Positions 21,816 to 32,853 of a stretch of DNA of 64,000 nt are shown one piece after another. The stretch spans positions 290,526,265 to 290,590,264 of the forward strand of contig JAUMIR010000003.1 of the NCBI GenBank assembly GCA_030847615.1, written 5' to 3'. The notes under the pieces were generated by a model. The model had not been told where the DNA came from, did no database searches, and was given only the letters and a program-made list of their open reading frames with translations. The translations under genes and the position numbers were made by a program. The stretch comes from Gambelia wislizenii. Taxonomy: Eukaryota; Chordata; Lepidosauria; Squamata; Crotaphytidae. Each line of letters opens with the position of its first letter. Position 1 is the stretch's first letter.

Positions 21816-22800
21816 GGAATATGATTATTCTCTGTTTTTTGCATGTCCACAAAATTTGCATGCTGTTCTCTGCTGAAAAAATGCATAGAAAAGATGTATG
21901 CATTGGAGAAAATACCACAGAGAAATCCTTGTAGGAGGGAAAACTCTACAAGCACACACATTAAATTAACATAATAAATAGCTACTCCTCATTTATATAT
22001 GAGACACTTTCCCAAATATTCTGATCCATAATCATGAGAACATCAGGGTAGTGCCAAATGTCTAGCTGAACTCTGGAACTTGATTTTTCAAATATGGTCT
22101 GGTCCTTTCCCATACAGGGCAGCAAAGAATTTCTGAAAACTGGAGGAAGATCAAACACAGGAATATCATTGGTGGTGGTGGTGTGTGTCTAAAAGTATCT
22201 GCATTGTGGCTCAAATCTTAAAAGTGAACAGATATCTATTTGAGTGACATCTGAAAAGCATATATGGAAGAAGAGGAAAATCAATAGCCCTTACACAAAT
22301 TGTGATGTTTATTTCTTTCATCACTGATGTAGTTGTTAAACAGTCAGAGTAAAAGGCATAAAATGAGTAATGCAGTAGAAAAAAAATATGTATTTGGTGC
22401 TTCTGTCTGGTAAGTTCGACTTTCTTTTAAAGACCCACTGACAATCAAAGAATGGCATATTGGGGAAAATCTGGATGATTACATGAAAGTACTGACAAAC
22501 AGAGCATGACATCAATTACCAACACCGGTGTGCTTCAAAAAGACAGCTTCTCATCCAATACCAAATAATGTTAGCACCAGTCCATGGAGTCAGCATGAGG
22601 GCATTCAATTCAATAACAATTATGTTTCCAGGAGAAGAATACAAAAACAGATTCAGGCGGGAGAAGACATGAAGATATACAAGAAACAGACAGTGTTTGT
22701 TTTTTGTTCTAAAACTGACTTTACACAGCAATTTGTAAAATCTGGGTAATGTGTTATTTTAACTGGCTGCATTACAATAAAATTATGGTAAACTAAGATG
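21816..22800. other. No gene seen
   Basis: AT-rich sequence with a GGT/GT-rich spot near 22170-22187. No recognised domain or repeat. Confidence 0.4.
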
Positions 22801-23037
22801 AGGCCTAAATGCCCAAAAGGCAGCAGATCTCATCTGATCTTGGAAGGTAAGCAGGGTCAGTTCTGGTTAGTACTTGGATGAGAGATTGCCAATGCATACC
22901 AGGTTCTGTATGCTGTATTTCAGAGGAAGAAACTGGCAAAACCACTTCCCAGAATTCCTTGCCTAAGAAAACCCTATGAAATTCATGGGCTCACCATAAG
23001 TCTACAGACAACTTGAAGGCACATACACACACAAACT
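22801..23037 (+). mobile_element. 5S-rRNA-derived SINE with BovB-type tail
   Basis: The head reads GATCTCATCTGATCTTGGAA and GGTTAGTACTTGGATGAGAG, near-identical to the 3' half of 5S rRNA, which holds the internal RNA polymerase III control region. The tail (GGCAAAACCACTTCCCAG, CCTATGAAATTCATGGGC, CACCATAAGTC) is BovB-type and ends in CA repeats. It is a SINE, not a 5S gene, because the 5S 5' half is not recognisable. Confidence 0.88.
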
Positions 23038-23089
23038 AAGATAGCTGCCACATCACAAAAGCTGACACTGGTATAATTCATCTGGGGTT

Positions 23090-23177
23090 TCTTTCACCCT
23101 GCACAGTTATAGTGGTATGATCCCACTTTTAGTTACCATGGTTAATCCTAGGGAATCCTAGGATTTTCAATTTAGGG
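23090..23177. repeat. Possible short MITE-like fragment
   Basis: Reads CTGCACAGTTATAGTGGTATG and AATCCTAGGATTTTC, similar in style to the split repeat at 20.9-21.8 kb. Weak evidence. Confidence 0.3.
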
Positions 23178-23403
23178 AGGGGGGCTAAATACCCTAAAAG
23201 CACCAGATCCCAACTGATTCTGGAAGCTAAGCAGGGTTAACTCTGGTTAGTACTTGGATGGGAAATCACCAACAAATGCCAGGTGCTATAATTCAGAGGA
23301 AGGAACTGGGCAAACCAAGTCTGAGTGTTCCTTGCCTAAGTAAATTCTATGAAATTCATTGGCTCACCATAAGTCAACAGGCAACTTGGAGGTACATATG
23401 TAC
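23178..23403 (+). mobile_element. 5S-rRNA-derived SINE with BovB-type tail
   Basis: The 5S-like head (CTGGAAGCTAAGCAGGG, GGTTAGTACTTGGATGGG) is followed by the same middle and BovB-type tail as the SINE at 22801. It carries a few small indels. Confidence 0.88.
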
Positions 23404-23480
23404 ACCTTGTGGCTAAATAGCCTAAAGGCACCAGATTCCCTCTTATCTTGGAGCCTAAGCAAAGCTAGCTCTATAGTCCC
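23404..23480 (+). mobile_element. 5S-rRNA-derived SINE, head only
   Basis: Starts GGCTAAATAGCCTAAAGGCA and stops inside the 5S-like region, directly after the end of the previous SINE. Confidence 0.75.
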
Positions 23481-23783
23481 TCCTTGTTACTAAGGGTGCT
23501 AAAGTTGGAAGTGTGGGAATTTTAAAAAATGACAATGTGATGTATTTTAAAAGGTTAAATGCATCCAAGTAGTATCTCCTGTTCTTTGCAGTTGAGAAAG
23601 AATAGAAAAGGACATTGTGGGAATTAGTAAATAGAAACATGTATAAAACTAGTAGGAAGGAAAGATGGAACCCATTGCTGCAGAGATGGACATGCAGATG
23701 TTGTATTACATGTAAAAAAGGGAGAGGGAGACTATTTGCTGATTCCCCTGACAGAAAAGCCCCATAGCCATTACTGGTGCAAT

Positions 23784-23905
23784 ATAGGGACTAAATACCA
23801 TAAAAATACCAGAACCCATCTGATCTTCAGCAGGGTCAACCCTGGTTAGAACTTGAATGGGAGATGGCTGATGAATGTAAGCAATAAGCAGAGGGTGTCA
23901 ATCTA
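23784..23905 (+). mobile_element. 5S-rRNA-derived SINE, decayed and lacking tail
   Basis: CTAAATACCATAAAAATACC leads to CAGGGTCAACCCTGGTTAG, with a short deletion in the GATCTTGGAAGC part. The BovB-like tail is missing. Confidence 0.7.
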
Positions 23906-24098
23906 CAAACCCAAATAAAGAATTATAGGAGTATTATAGTTTCCACTTTTATATAACAATGTATAAATATGTTCCTTTGTACAATTCAATGTTATCTAGT
24001 TCTAATAAAATTAATTTGAATGTTCTTTGTTATAATAAAGTCAATCCAAACACAAACATTAGTCTATTATTCTCTATTTCTTCAGAGAGTACTTTAAA

Positions 24099-24331
24099 TA
24101 TTGGCACAGTGGTTAAATGCCAGTACTGCAAGTCACCGCGTTGCAAGTTCGAGTCGAGCGGGCTCCAAGGTTCACTCAGCCTTCCATCCTTTCGTAGGTC
24201 AGTAAAATGAGTACCCGGCTTGTGGGGGGCAATGAGCTAACACACATTGGAAACTGTTTAATGCAGTGTAGATGTGTAAATAGCTATTACTTAAAACAAT
24301 TTGTAAGCCGCTCTGATAGCCTTGTGGCTGA
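24099..24331 (+). mobile_element. tRNA-derived SINE (Sauria type), without its tail
   Basis: The A box lies in GGCACAGTGGTTAAATGCC and the B box in GCAAGTTCGAGTCGA. The body continues TCAGCCTTCCATCCTTTCG and AAAATGAGTACCCGGCTTG, then AAGCCGCTCTGATAGCC. It stops at GTGGCTGA, before the GGGGTATAAATAAATA tail of the copy at 27463. AGTACTTTAAA occurs on both sides (24088-24098 and 24332-24342), an 11-bp target duplication. Confidence 0.88.
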
Positions 24332-24344
24332 AGTACTTTAAAAT

Positions 24345-24690
24345 TCCCAAGTCACCCAGGGAGGGTCATAAAAAGAGTGAAACTTACTTGGATGTCCCGA
24401 TCTCACACAGAAGTGTTCATGCTGGGCCGGTCATTCTTGCTGCAGAGATGACATTTAAATGGCCTGAGGTTTTGCATGCAGGCAATGCTGGCATTCAAGC
24501 ACCACGGGGAATCTATTGATAGCTGAAGCCGCCAATAAAATGGTATGGGATTTTGACAGGACATAAATGCAAAAGAGCAGTCATCTGATCTGCGCATCCT
24601 TTCACATTTATGTGGCATCTTTATGATGCTGTATTTAGTTGTGTTTGATAAAGTCCTAAGTCAGAAAACGCATTCAACATGCAAGGTACC
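24345..24690 (+). repeat. Unclassified interspersed repeat, copy 1
   Basis: Shares an ordered series of words with 36595-36950: GTCATAAAAAGAG, CGATCTCAC, AATCTATTGAT, CCAATAAAA, CTTTATGA-GC-GTATTTA and GATAAAG-CCT. No coding sequence, SINE promoter or inverted ends were recognised. Confidence 0.55.
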
Positions 24691-25605
24691 ATCAGGGAGT
24701 GAGGAAAATTTTAAAGTTATCCTTCAGCATAGCTCAGATACTAATACTGGAATCCTTATCCCAGTGCCTTATACTGGTATAACAGTGTTCTATGGCAGCA
24801 TAAGGCAATTTTGAAGTGGTGTGTGACAGAAATAGGAAACAGTAAAGTGTCAGGGAAGCATGCCCAGCTGGCTCCTGAACAGCTCAGGACTTTGCAGGGC
24901 ATTTTTTTTTCTCCTGACGGCTTTCATTCCTATACCCTAGTCATTACAGGGACCATGATCACTTTATTGCACCATTGTATAAACCTCTGCAGCCACCACC
25001 TCTGGTGTAGTGGGTACACTGGCCAATAGGATAGCAACCTAAGACTGTAATTCTAGACATATTTACCTGGAAGTATGCCACAGTGAACTTGAAAGGACCC
25101 ATTTCTGAGTGTATAGTCATAGGATTGCACAGCATAGGAAAGGAATTAGTTTGAGGTTATAAACAGAACAGTTACTGATGAAAACACCTCTCTCCCTGGC
25201 CTAAACAGCTACATATCCTCTTTCCTTGCCTCTGACACAGTCTAGGAATTACAGGTCATTGGCAAATACAGTGCCATATTTGAGTGGGCCCTTGTTAAAA
25301 TGACACTCCATGGATATATCTGTGCTATATTCTTTTTGACCCTACTGTCAGCACTGTCATACCAGCCTAGCAAATATACATACATGCCTCAAGAAGTACT
25401 CAAGTATAAATCTATGGTGTGTTCCACAAGTACAAGGGAATTAAGTAGCAAAGCTATTAAGAATTGCAATTAAGTAGTAATTCATTCAGTGTGTGTGCCT
25501 TGAGGATAGGATTGCACTACAAAGAAGATAAATGTTATATAGTTGTGCTGAAATAACCAGTGCGAAGAGAGAAAATGAAGCAAAAAAAGTGTATATAACG
25601 CAACA
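24691..25605. other. No gene seen; one diverged short repeat
   Basis: About 25035-25140 (CTAAGACTGTAATTCTAGAC ... CATAGGATTGCACAGC) is a diverged copy of the AATCCTATGCATG repeat. The remainder shows nothing recognisable. Confidence 0.4.
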
Positions 25606-25680
25606 ACAGTATCCCCTGGGGGTTGGTTCCTGGACTGCCCATGGATACCAAAACCTCTGAATGCTCAAGTCTCATTATAT
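25606..25680 (+). repeat. Tigger-like terminal repeat fragment
   Basis: GTATCCCCTGGGGGTTGG ... CATGGATACCAAAACC ... GCTCAAGTCTCATTATATAT. Nearly identical, in inverted orientation, to 35556-35660. It ends where the DIRS gag begins. Confidence 0.6.
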
Positions 25681-28210
25681 ATGCTCCCAATGCGGGGGAA
25701 AGATGACTGAGATGGATGGCCATTCTAAGTGCCTTCTGTGTTTGGGGGAGTTCCATGATGTCAATCAAGTCTTGTATACACTGCAACACCTTTACTCCCA
25801 GGCTCAATGCAACAGAGATAAGAGGTTGAAGGCCTTGCTCTATGAGCACACTCTCTCCGTGACCTTGTACCCTGTTAAGGCCTCTTCTTCTGGTATTGCT
25901 CCGAAACTGGCCAAGGAACCCAGGAAACATGGAAGGAGAATTCTCCATCTCATGGGTCAACCGCATGGGGAGACAGGGACCGTACACAAGAGGCTATGTC
26001 AGTCGTCTATCCTGTGAAGAGAAGACTCTCGATACCATTGCCTGACTGGTCCCGCAATGTTAGAGCAGATTTGGATTCAGATGGGGCCATTAGAGAATGG
26101 TTGCCCAACATCCAGGTAGTTTGAGTATCTCCTCCAAAGTCACCGTTGGCATTGGGGACTGTTGTGCATTGTCTGAGCTGTTCTCAGTCCCAGTCCTGGT
26201 CCCTTCCTCAGCAACACTCAAGGTCCCACTCTAGGTCACCGTCTATCCATCATTCTCAGACCCACTCAAGGTCTCTGTCTCTACACTGCTCCCAGTCCTG
26301 CTCTCCTTTGAAGAAGGTACTGGACAGACCATGGATGCCTCCTCCCAGTTTGTCCGACTTCTAAGTCTCCACCAAGGACACGGTTACCACAATCACGGTC
26401 CCGTTCAGAATCACGATCTCGTGTACTCGTCACCCTTGGCTACAATCCATACCCAGATCACGATTGGGGTCATGCAGCTCTCAACGCTCTGACTATGAGT
26501 CTCTTTGGTATGAAGGTGACTGGTCTTGGTAAAGGTACAAGCAGTACCAATATGAGATCCCCCTTTTGGGGGATATTTCCCTGTGAGATACTATTGGGAC
26601 TAAGATCCACGGTACCACTATTACAATGACTTCTGCCCTAGACAATACAGGAGACGGTACTGTCAGGACTTCTCTCTGATATATCAAGGGGACTGCTGGG
26701 ATGGACAATGAAACTGTCCGATGGACCGGGAATGGTACGACTCAAGGCCAAGCATGCCTGACCATGCCAATTCACCAAGGGACTGAGGAAGAGGCAGATG
26801 GTCCTGCTCAAGACCTCCTCTGAGACATGTCCCTTCTTCCCCTCCTAGGTGGTCTCCAACGCCTAAAGATAAGGATCCCAAGCCTCATAATCTCCCTGCA
26901 TCTGGCATGGCAGTCTGGCCTAGGCCAGCCGTACCTCACAGAACTCTGTTTCTGCCTGCACATGTGTCAGATGAGTCTCACTCAGAGACTCCATCTCCTA
27001 AGACCTTGCCACACACTAAAGGTGTGCACCCTGACCCACTGTCCCCGATGGATGACATCAAGATTTTTGTTGAGGTGATTCATTGTATGGGACTAACAGC
27101 CACACAACCAAACATCCAAGTAGATGACCTGATCTTTCAAGAACTTCAATGGCAGGCACCTCCATTGCCTTCAGTTTCCATTTCACCCTTTCTTACGCAG
27201 ATAGTCCAGATGGCTTGGGCTACCCCTTCCTCAGTACTGCCTACCTCTCACAGATTAGAGCATCTCTGTCGAGTATCTGATGATGCAACACCATGGCTGA
27301 CCTCTCACCCTAAGCCTAATTCTATTATAGTGGATGCGGCTCAAATACATACCTCACATAGGGTGCATTCATCCCCAACATATTGGGAAGGTAAAAACCT
27401 TGATATGATTGGCAGGAAGTTCTATTCCTCAGCCTGTCTGCTGATGAAAATAGCCACATACAGAGGGCTCCAAGGTTCACACAGCTTTCCGTCCTTTTGT
27501 AGGTCGGTAAAATGAGTACCCGGCTTGTGGGGCAATTAGCTAACACACATTGGAAACTGCTTAATACAGTGTAGATGTGTAAATTGCTATTGCTTAAAAC
27601 AATTTGTAAGCCGCTCTGATAGCCTTGTGGCTGAAGAGTGGGGTATAAATAAATAAATAAATAAATAATAAAATACAAACGTGTGTATGGGGGCATCCTG
27701 ACCGCACCTGTGGGACACTATATCGCCTTACTTGGACAAGGTACCTGAACAGGACCTCGGGCTGGTGCACACCATGAGAGATGATGGTGTTAGACTAGTG
27801 AATTACCAGAGGCAAGCAGCCAAACACATGGCAGACTGTGCAAGCAAGCTCCTAGTGAGTGTGGTGGCAGGCTGCAGGCATGCATGGTTGCAGTCCTCAG
27901 TCCTTTCCCACAGCCAGATCAGTGATTGAGGACCTTTCCTTTATGAGGCCAGTCTCTTCCATGCTGACACGGATACCAAACTTGCGCACACACACAAGAT
28001 ACGAACTATAGCCAAATGCTTTGGCATTCCTCCGACTGTGCAGAGTATGAGGTCATGTCTATTTGGAAGACCATTTTATCCTTCCTTTTTCAGGAGATAT
28101 AGTCCCACCTCACAGCACTTCCAACACGCCTTCTCAGCATATCCTCAACATCCGTGGAAATTCCTGACTGCATCCAAGAATAAGTCTCAGTTCCAGAAAA
28201 AGAAATCTGA
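25681..28210 (+). pseudogene. DIRS gag-like protein (broken, SINE-interrupted)
   Basis: The N-terminus shows YICSQCGGKMTEMDGHSKC followed by LLCLGEFHD. This is the C-x2-C...H-x3-C-x2-C-L-G-x2-H motif of DIRS gag proteins. RDKRLKALLYEHTL follows, then a serine/arginine-rich stretch (HSRSHSRSPS, near 26200-26290) with several stops. The second half (26907-27460) has MDDIKIFVEVIHCMGL, PPLPSVSISPFLTQIVQMAW and TPWLTSHPKPNSIIVDAAQ, the usual blocks of the conserved C-terminal domain. After the SINE the protein resumes with LWDTISPYLDKVPEQDLGLV (27690-27900) in another frame and runs to FRRYSPTSQHFQ and NKSQFQKKK. It is not functional. Confidence 0.75.
27463..27672 (+). mobile_element. tRNA-derived SINE (Sauria type), 5'-truncated, inside DIRS gag
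   Basis: Begins at GGCTCCAAGGTTCACACAGC, without the A and B boxes. It continues with AAAATGAGTACCCGGCTTG and AAGCCGCTCTGATAGCC and ends GGGGTATAAATAAATAAATA (AAAT repeats 27645-27669). Strongly similar to 24099-24331. No clear target duplication was seen. Confidence 0.85.
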
Positions 28211-28385
28211 TACATTGAAACAGTGGGTTTGACAATCTCCTCTTACCTCCACACCCACCACCAGAGTCTATGCAGACAGACTTTGTACCACCTTCCATTC
28301 CTGATGTGCAATCACCTTAGTCATTGGTTCCTGAGTATCATCCTCAAAGGTTACTTTATAGAATTTGATCACCTACCTCCTTCAA
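28211..28385 (+). pseudogene. DIRS reverse transcriptase, N-terminal stub
   Basis: HWFLSIILKGYFIEFDHLPP (about 28330-28380) corresponds to the start of the DIRS reverse transcriptase (pattern W-L-I-I--GY-IEF---PP). The sequence then passes directly into recombinase. The polymerase palm, its YxDD box and RNase H are absent. Confidence 0.6.
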
Positions 28386-29350
28386 CCATCTACTCAGAAA
28401 GCATACCATTACAAGTGGCAAAAGTTCTGCCATTTTCTGGACAGTAAGAATATACCACTGGACAAGGCTATAGTGCCACTCCTGCTAGGCTTCCTCGCCA
28501 CCTTGTCAATAAAAGGCCAATCTCTCTCTTCTATATGAACCTACATTGCTGCGGCATCTTGGCACTTTCAGTGCCTTGGAATGCAGTCATGTTTCAAGGA
28601 CCCACTGGTTTGTAACTTCCTCCAGAGGTATAAGAATTTACATCCACCGGTAATGGGCCCAGTCACCAGCTGGGACTTACCATTAGTCCTGAAGGCAATT
28701 TCTGGAGGTCCTTTTGAACCTACGGACAAGTGTGATTTGTGCCTCCTATCTTTCAAGACAGCCTTTTTGATGGCAAGGTGAGCAAGCTCTGTGCTCTTAG
28801 GACAGATCCACCCTATACACAGTTTCATCAGGACAAAGTCGTCCTCAGACCGGATGTAACATTTATCCCTTAGGTTGTATCCACTTTTCATTTTAATCAA
28901 GACATAGTTCTACCAACCTTCTGTCCACTTTCAACCAGCAAGTAAGTGGGGTCTCACCACCCTCTCGACATCCTATTGGCCTTAGAACTGTATATCGACA
29001 AGACAGCATACTTTCGCCTTCCAATAGGCTGTTTGTTTGCTACTCCGGTCCAAACAAGGACCTTCTGGTGTCATCACAATGATTCTCCAAGTGGGTGGTC
29101 TCCACTATTTCTGTTTCTTACCAAGTGATGGGAGAATCACTACCTAACAGAATATGTAGCCATTCTACCAGAGCAACACATACCTCAACAGCCTTCCTAT
29201 GGGGAGTCCCTCTGCCAGACATTCGTATGGTAGACACATGGGCAACACTGATCACATTTGTGACGAACTATAAACTAAACTCTTCCCAAAAAGATGGCTC
29301 AACCCTGGGAAGGGCTGTACTTTCGTCTTCAGTCACCTGTAGTTCACAGG
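28386..29350 (+). pseudogene. DIRS tyrosine recombinase (broken)
   Basis: The N-terminal half reads FKDPLVCNFLQRYKNLHPPV, WDLPLVLKAISGGPFEPTDK and LLSFKTAFLMA, the conserved stretch before the first catalytic Arg. The Arg block itself is damaged: VSKLCALRTDPPYTQFHQDK follows in another frame, where a VSEL-type sequence is expected. The C-terminal half (29095-29330) contains HSTRATHTSTAFLWG, with the His-x-x-Arg motif, and MVDTWATLITFVTNYKL, whose Tyr may be the nucleophile. Stops near 28782 and 28870 separate the parts. Confidence 0.75.
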
Positions 29351-29426
29351 TTTTAATCTATCTTTGCTCATTAATACAAAATGTTTTTCCTTATGAACCT
29401 TGTCTTGTCTTTATTGGTGTTAGGAC

Positions 29427-30292
29427 GCCCCCACCTCCTGGAAACTGGCCAACCAATCAAAGCCTGGTTGGCCAGCCAATCAGCACAATGGGGGCAGGAA
29501 CATGTGGTATTTTATGTCCAGTGGAAACATGGCTACTGGCAAGAAGTGAGTAGTGGGGGGTGTGCATGGGGATCGGGGAGGGTGGCAGGGGTGGCAAGGG
29601 CTGTGGTGGGGGTGGGGGGCAGGTGCCATGTGGGGGGAGGAAGGCAGCAGGGGTGGGGGAGGGAGCAGTGTGTGTGTGCATGGGGGTCCCAGGTAGGGTG
29701 GCAGGGATGGGAGGGCTGCAGTGGGGGGGACAGGTGGCATGTGGGAGGAGGGAGGTGGCAAGGGTGGGGAGGGAACAGCACATGTGTTTGTGTGTGTTTG
29801 TGTGTAAGCACAGGGGAGCCAGGAAAGGCAGCAGGGGTCAGAAGGGCCACAGTGGGGGGGAGGCAGTGGGGGTGGGGGGAGGGAGGAGCATGTGTGTGTG
29901 CATGCATGCAGGGGGGCCTGGGGAGGGTGGCAGGGGACAATAGGGCAACAGTGGGGGGGTAGGTGCCATATGGAGGAGAGGGAGGTGGTGGGAGTGGGTG
30001 GGGGAGCAGTGTGTGTGTGTGTATGCATGTGGGGGGCAGGGAGGGTGGCAGGGGGCAGGAGGGCTGTGGGGGGAGGCAGGTGCCACATGGGGGGAGGGAG
30101 GTGATAGGGGGTGGGATGGGAGCGGCATGTGTGTGTGTGCATGGGGGAGCTGGGGAGGGCAGCAGGAGGGACATGGGGTGGCAAGTGGAGCATGGGGGTG
30201 AGGGAACTGTGTGTGTGTGTGTGCACATGGGGGGCTCAGGGAAGGCGACAGGGGTAACGGTGTATGCTACACCAGGTATATAGCTAGTTTTT
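29427..30292 (-). mobile_element. Satellite-core element, minus strand
   Basis: The right end (minus-strand start) is ACTAGCTATATACCTGG followed by GGTGTAGCATACACC, a perfect small palindrome. The left end has CCAATCAGCACAATGG and GGCCAACCAATCAAAGCC, matching the conserved flank of the elements at 50.5-53.7 kb. The 700-bp core is an irregular G-rich minisatellite with GTGTGTG runs. Long open frames on both strands come only from this repetition. Confidence 0.6.
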
Positions 30293-31654
30293 AAATATTC
30301 TCTCCATCCCTATGTCCCAGTTTCGCTCTTCTCCGCCCACTTTTCCACTTTGCTCTTTACATGATGCAAAGCTATTTCAAAGTGCAAAAGGAATTTGCAG
30401 TCAATTAATTCAGTGGGCCAAGAGGACAGGAGGTGGCAGAGTTCTCCCCTTCTAAGTAGATGTAGGCAAAAGTAAACTGCTGCAGCTTCTCCTAGCTCAT
30501 GTGTTCTTCCTCATTAATAATCTTAAAAAGGATGTAACGTAATCTTATGTTAATAATCTTAATAAGGATTCAATGTAATATTGCATTACGTGGATTGTTT
30601 GTTAACATGTGTTGTCTGTAATAGTCTTTGTTTATCGTATAATCTAAATAATAAAGAGGGAAAAATAATGTTTGCCATCTTGATCACATACTAATGTAGT
30701 TTTGCCACATTGTCCCAGTTTTCAACCATTCAATGTTGGATGGTATGGACTTAGACAACCTTTGCCTTCTGACACTAATTGCAGGCTTGAATGTTGGCTG
30801 TCTTCCTATTTGTTTGCTTTTCTACACCCACTCTCTTCCTACATCACTATAATCTATAGCCATTTCTCTTTTTCTTCTTTCATTCTTCTATTAGACTTTG
30901 TATTTGATTACACACATCTTTTTGTAAGTAAATCTACATTTATATATTTTACAAAGAAGATTAATTTTGGTGTTTTTTTTTTTTGTTTTTTGTTTTTTCC
31001 CCTCTCACTTATTCCCTGTGGATGGATAGGTGGCTGTGGGACTGGTTTTTCAGCTTCTGCCTTGCCAGTTTGATTACTATGCTACAGAAATCCACTGCTA
31101 TCTCTCACATTTCCTACACTCCAAACATAGAACCATTTATCTGAGAAACAGAAGATGGAGAAATGCAAGTAGGTTTGAAGCAATAGGAGAAAGCTGTTTT
31201 ATTTAAAAGACACTGCTACTATGTTGTAGGAGTGGTATGCTTGTGAGAATGCAAACTCCATTCCTGGGTCAAAACCTAAATATTTTCTTTATTCTATTAT
31301 ATTATGAAGTTCCTTGCCAGCATTGTCCTAGGTGTGCTTAAAAATTATTTTCTTGGTAGCTAAAGATAAATAGTAAAATATCAACACCTTGTGTTAAAAT
31401 TTGTATGCATAGTTCTAATTATCTCTAAATATTTGATGAGGCAACATACAGTGTTTCCATTTTTCATTTAGAGGAGGCATTGGAGAAAAATGAGTGAAAA
31501 TTAGTTTAATCAATATTTTCATTCCCACTCTACCCACAGCCTTCACATCTCTAGTGATACACTCAGTTATCTTTTACATGTGCATGTAACATGGACAAAA
31601 GTGCAAAAACACAGCGGTCATTATCCTGGACGTTCTGGAGATGTGATTATTTAT
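30293..31654. other. No gene seen
   Basis: An imperfect duplication (AATAATCTTAA, near 30510-30570) and T-rich runs (31000s). No recognised domain. Confidence 0.4.
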
Positions 31655-31925
31655 TTATTTATTTATTTTTAGTTCTAGCCTGGTTTCAGGGACATTGTTG
31701 ATAGGCACAACTGCTGATGTTGTATACCTTATTTCCAAGATGAAACTATCACAGGGTTTCTTGGCAAGATTTGTTCAGATGGGGGGTTGCCTTTGCCTTC
31801 CTCTGTGGCTGAAAAAGTGTGACTTACCCAAGGTCATCCAGTGAGTTTCCATGGCTGAGTGGAATTTGAACCCTGGTCTCCACATTCATAGTCCAATGCT
31901 CAAACCACCACACTCCGCTGGTTCT
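31655..31925 (-). mobile_element. tRNA-derived SINE with BovB-type tail, minus strand
   Basis: On the minus strand the A box lies in AGTGTGGTGGTTTGAGC and the B box in AGGGTTCAAATTCC. GACCTTGGGTAAGTCACAC follows, then the BovB-like AACAAATCTTGCCAAGAAAC and an AAAT tail (31655-31672). Confidence 0.85.
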
Positions 31926-32853
31926 AGACAGGCACAATAGGGAAATTTGAAAAGAATGGAAAACTCATCCTATTCAAGAAATTGCATCATTACTATTATT
32001 TGTAGTACAGTATTTATTTGGCTGGTCTGTTTGAATTTGTGTATAGAACTTGATCCTACATATCTATGGTATTACAAATGAAGATACCCACTTTGGTATA
32101 TTCTCCAGAAAGACTTGTTCATAGCTTTAATTAACACTAATTAAAGGTAAGAATTTTCAGAGAAAGGAGGGGGGGGGACCTTTACAATCTGCTTGAGAAA
32201 AATTGCACATTTCTAGTAGGTTACTTCACCTGCTAATTGCAAACATAAATCTCTTTATGGCATTCAGGGCTTGAACTAATTATTCCACCAAGTCTATTTT
32301 TTTTTTTGTCAAGGCCTTCTACATGAAGTGAAAGTAATAAATGCTAACATGAATTGCAAATGGGAATGTTTAGATAAATTGGGAATGTAAAGAAATGCAG
32401 AGTGCCATTGATTAGAGGAGGGTTGCTAATGCTGGCCACAGCAAATGGTCATACACAAAGAAAACAAATTTGGTGCATGTTCCTGATCCAGCAGAATTTA
32501 ATCCCATGCATATTTATGTTGTTTAAATTTATAGCTACTCTGGTTTTATGAATATGTTTAGCAGTGCAAGCAAGACATACACCCTTCTAGTGATATTCCA
32601 GAAATTCCAGACAAAATATTAATACATGGTGCTTTTATTTGTCCACCTTGTTTCCTGCAGGCTTGGATCTCCCCAGTGGTGTCACCATGTAGATGACTGC
32701 TATTTAACCTAAATTGGCATTTAGTCCGATGTAGGCATTCACTATGAAAGAAAGTAACGAGAGATCAGGCTGTGAATGGATGATGAAACTCAGTTGGACT
32801 GCTTGCTAATAGGGCTAAGTAACTGACAGAGATGTAGGAATGTACATTAGCTC
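31926..32853. other. No gene seen
   Basis: AT-rich DNA with G and T homopolymer runs. No recognised feature. Confidence 0.4.

Larger units (their letters stand above)
25681..29365 (+). mobile_element. DIRS-like tyrosine-recombinase retrotransposon, internally deleted
   Basis: The order is gag (25681-28210), the first ~35 residues of the reverse transcriptase (28290-28385), then the tyrosine recombinase (28386-29350). Almost all of the RT and RNase H is missing at one junction near 28385. A SINE sits in gag at 27463-27672. The gag Cys/His motif and the recombinase sequence fit vertebrate DIRS rather than Ngaro, and no SGNH hydrolase follows. The element's terminal inverted repeats could not be identified. 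Stops and frameshifts occur throughout. Confidence 0.78.

Noticed and set aside
22801..23403. 5S rRNA genes
   Set aside because: Only the 3' part of 5S is present and it is followed by BovB-type tails. These are SINEs.
29480..30228. Long open frames on both strands (over 200 codons)
   Set aside because: They arise from a G-rich/GT minisatellite without stops. The peptides are Pro/His/Thr or Gly repeats with no domain, and both strands are open at once.
30258..30292. Helitron 3' end at the satellite-core element
   Set aside because: The small palindrome and a CTAG word are suggestive, but they lie at the end opposite the conserved stem, and no TC...CTRR pair with an A/T target fits all four copies.
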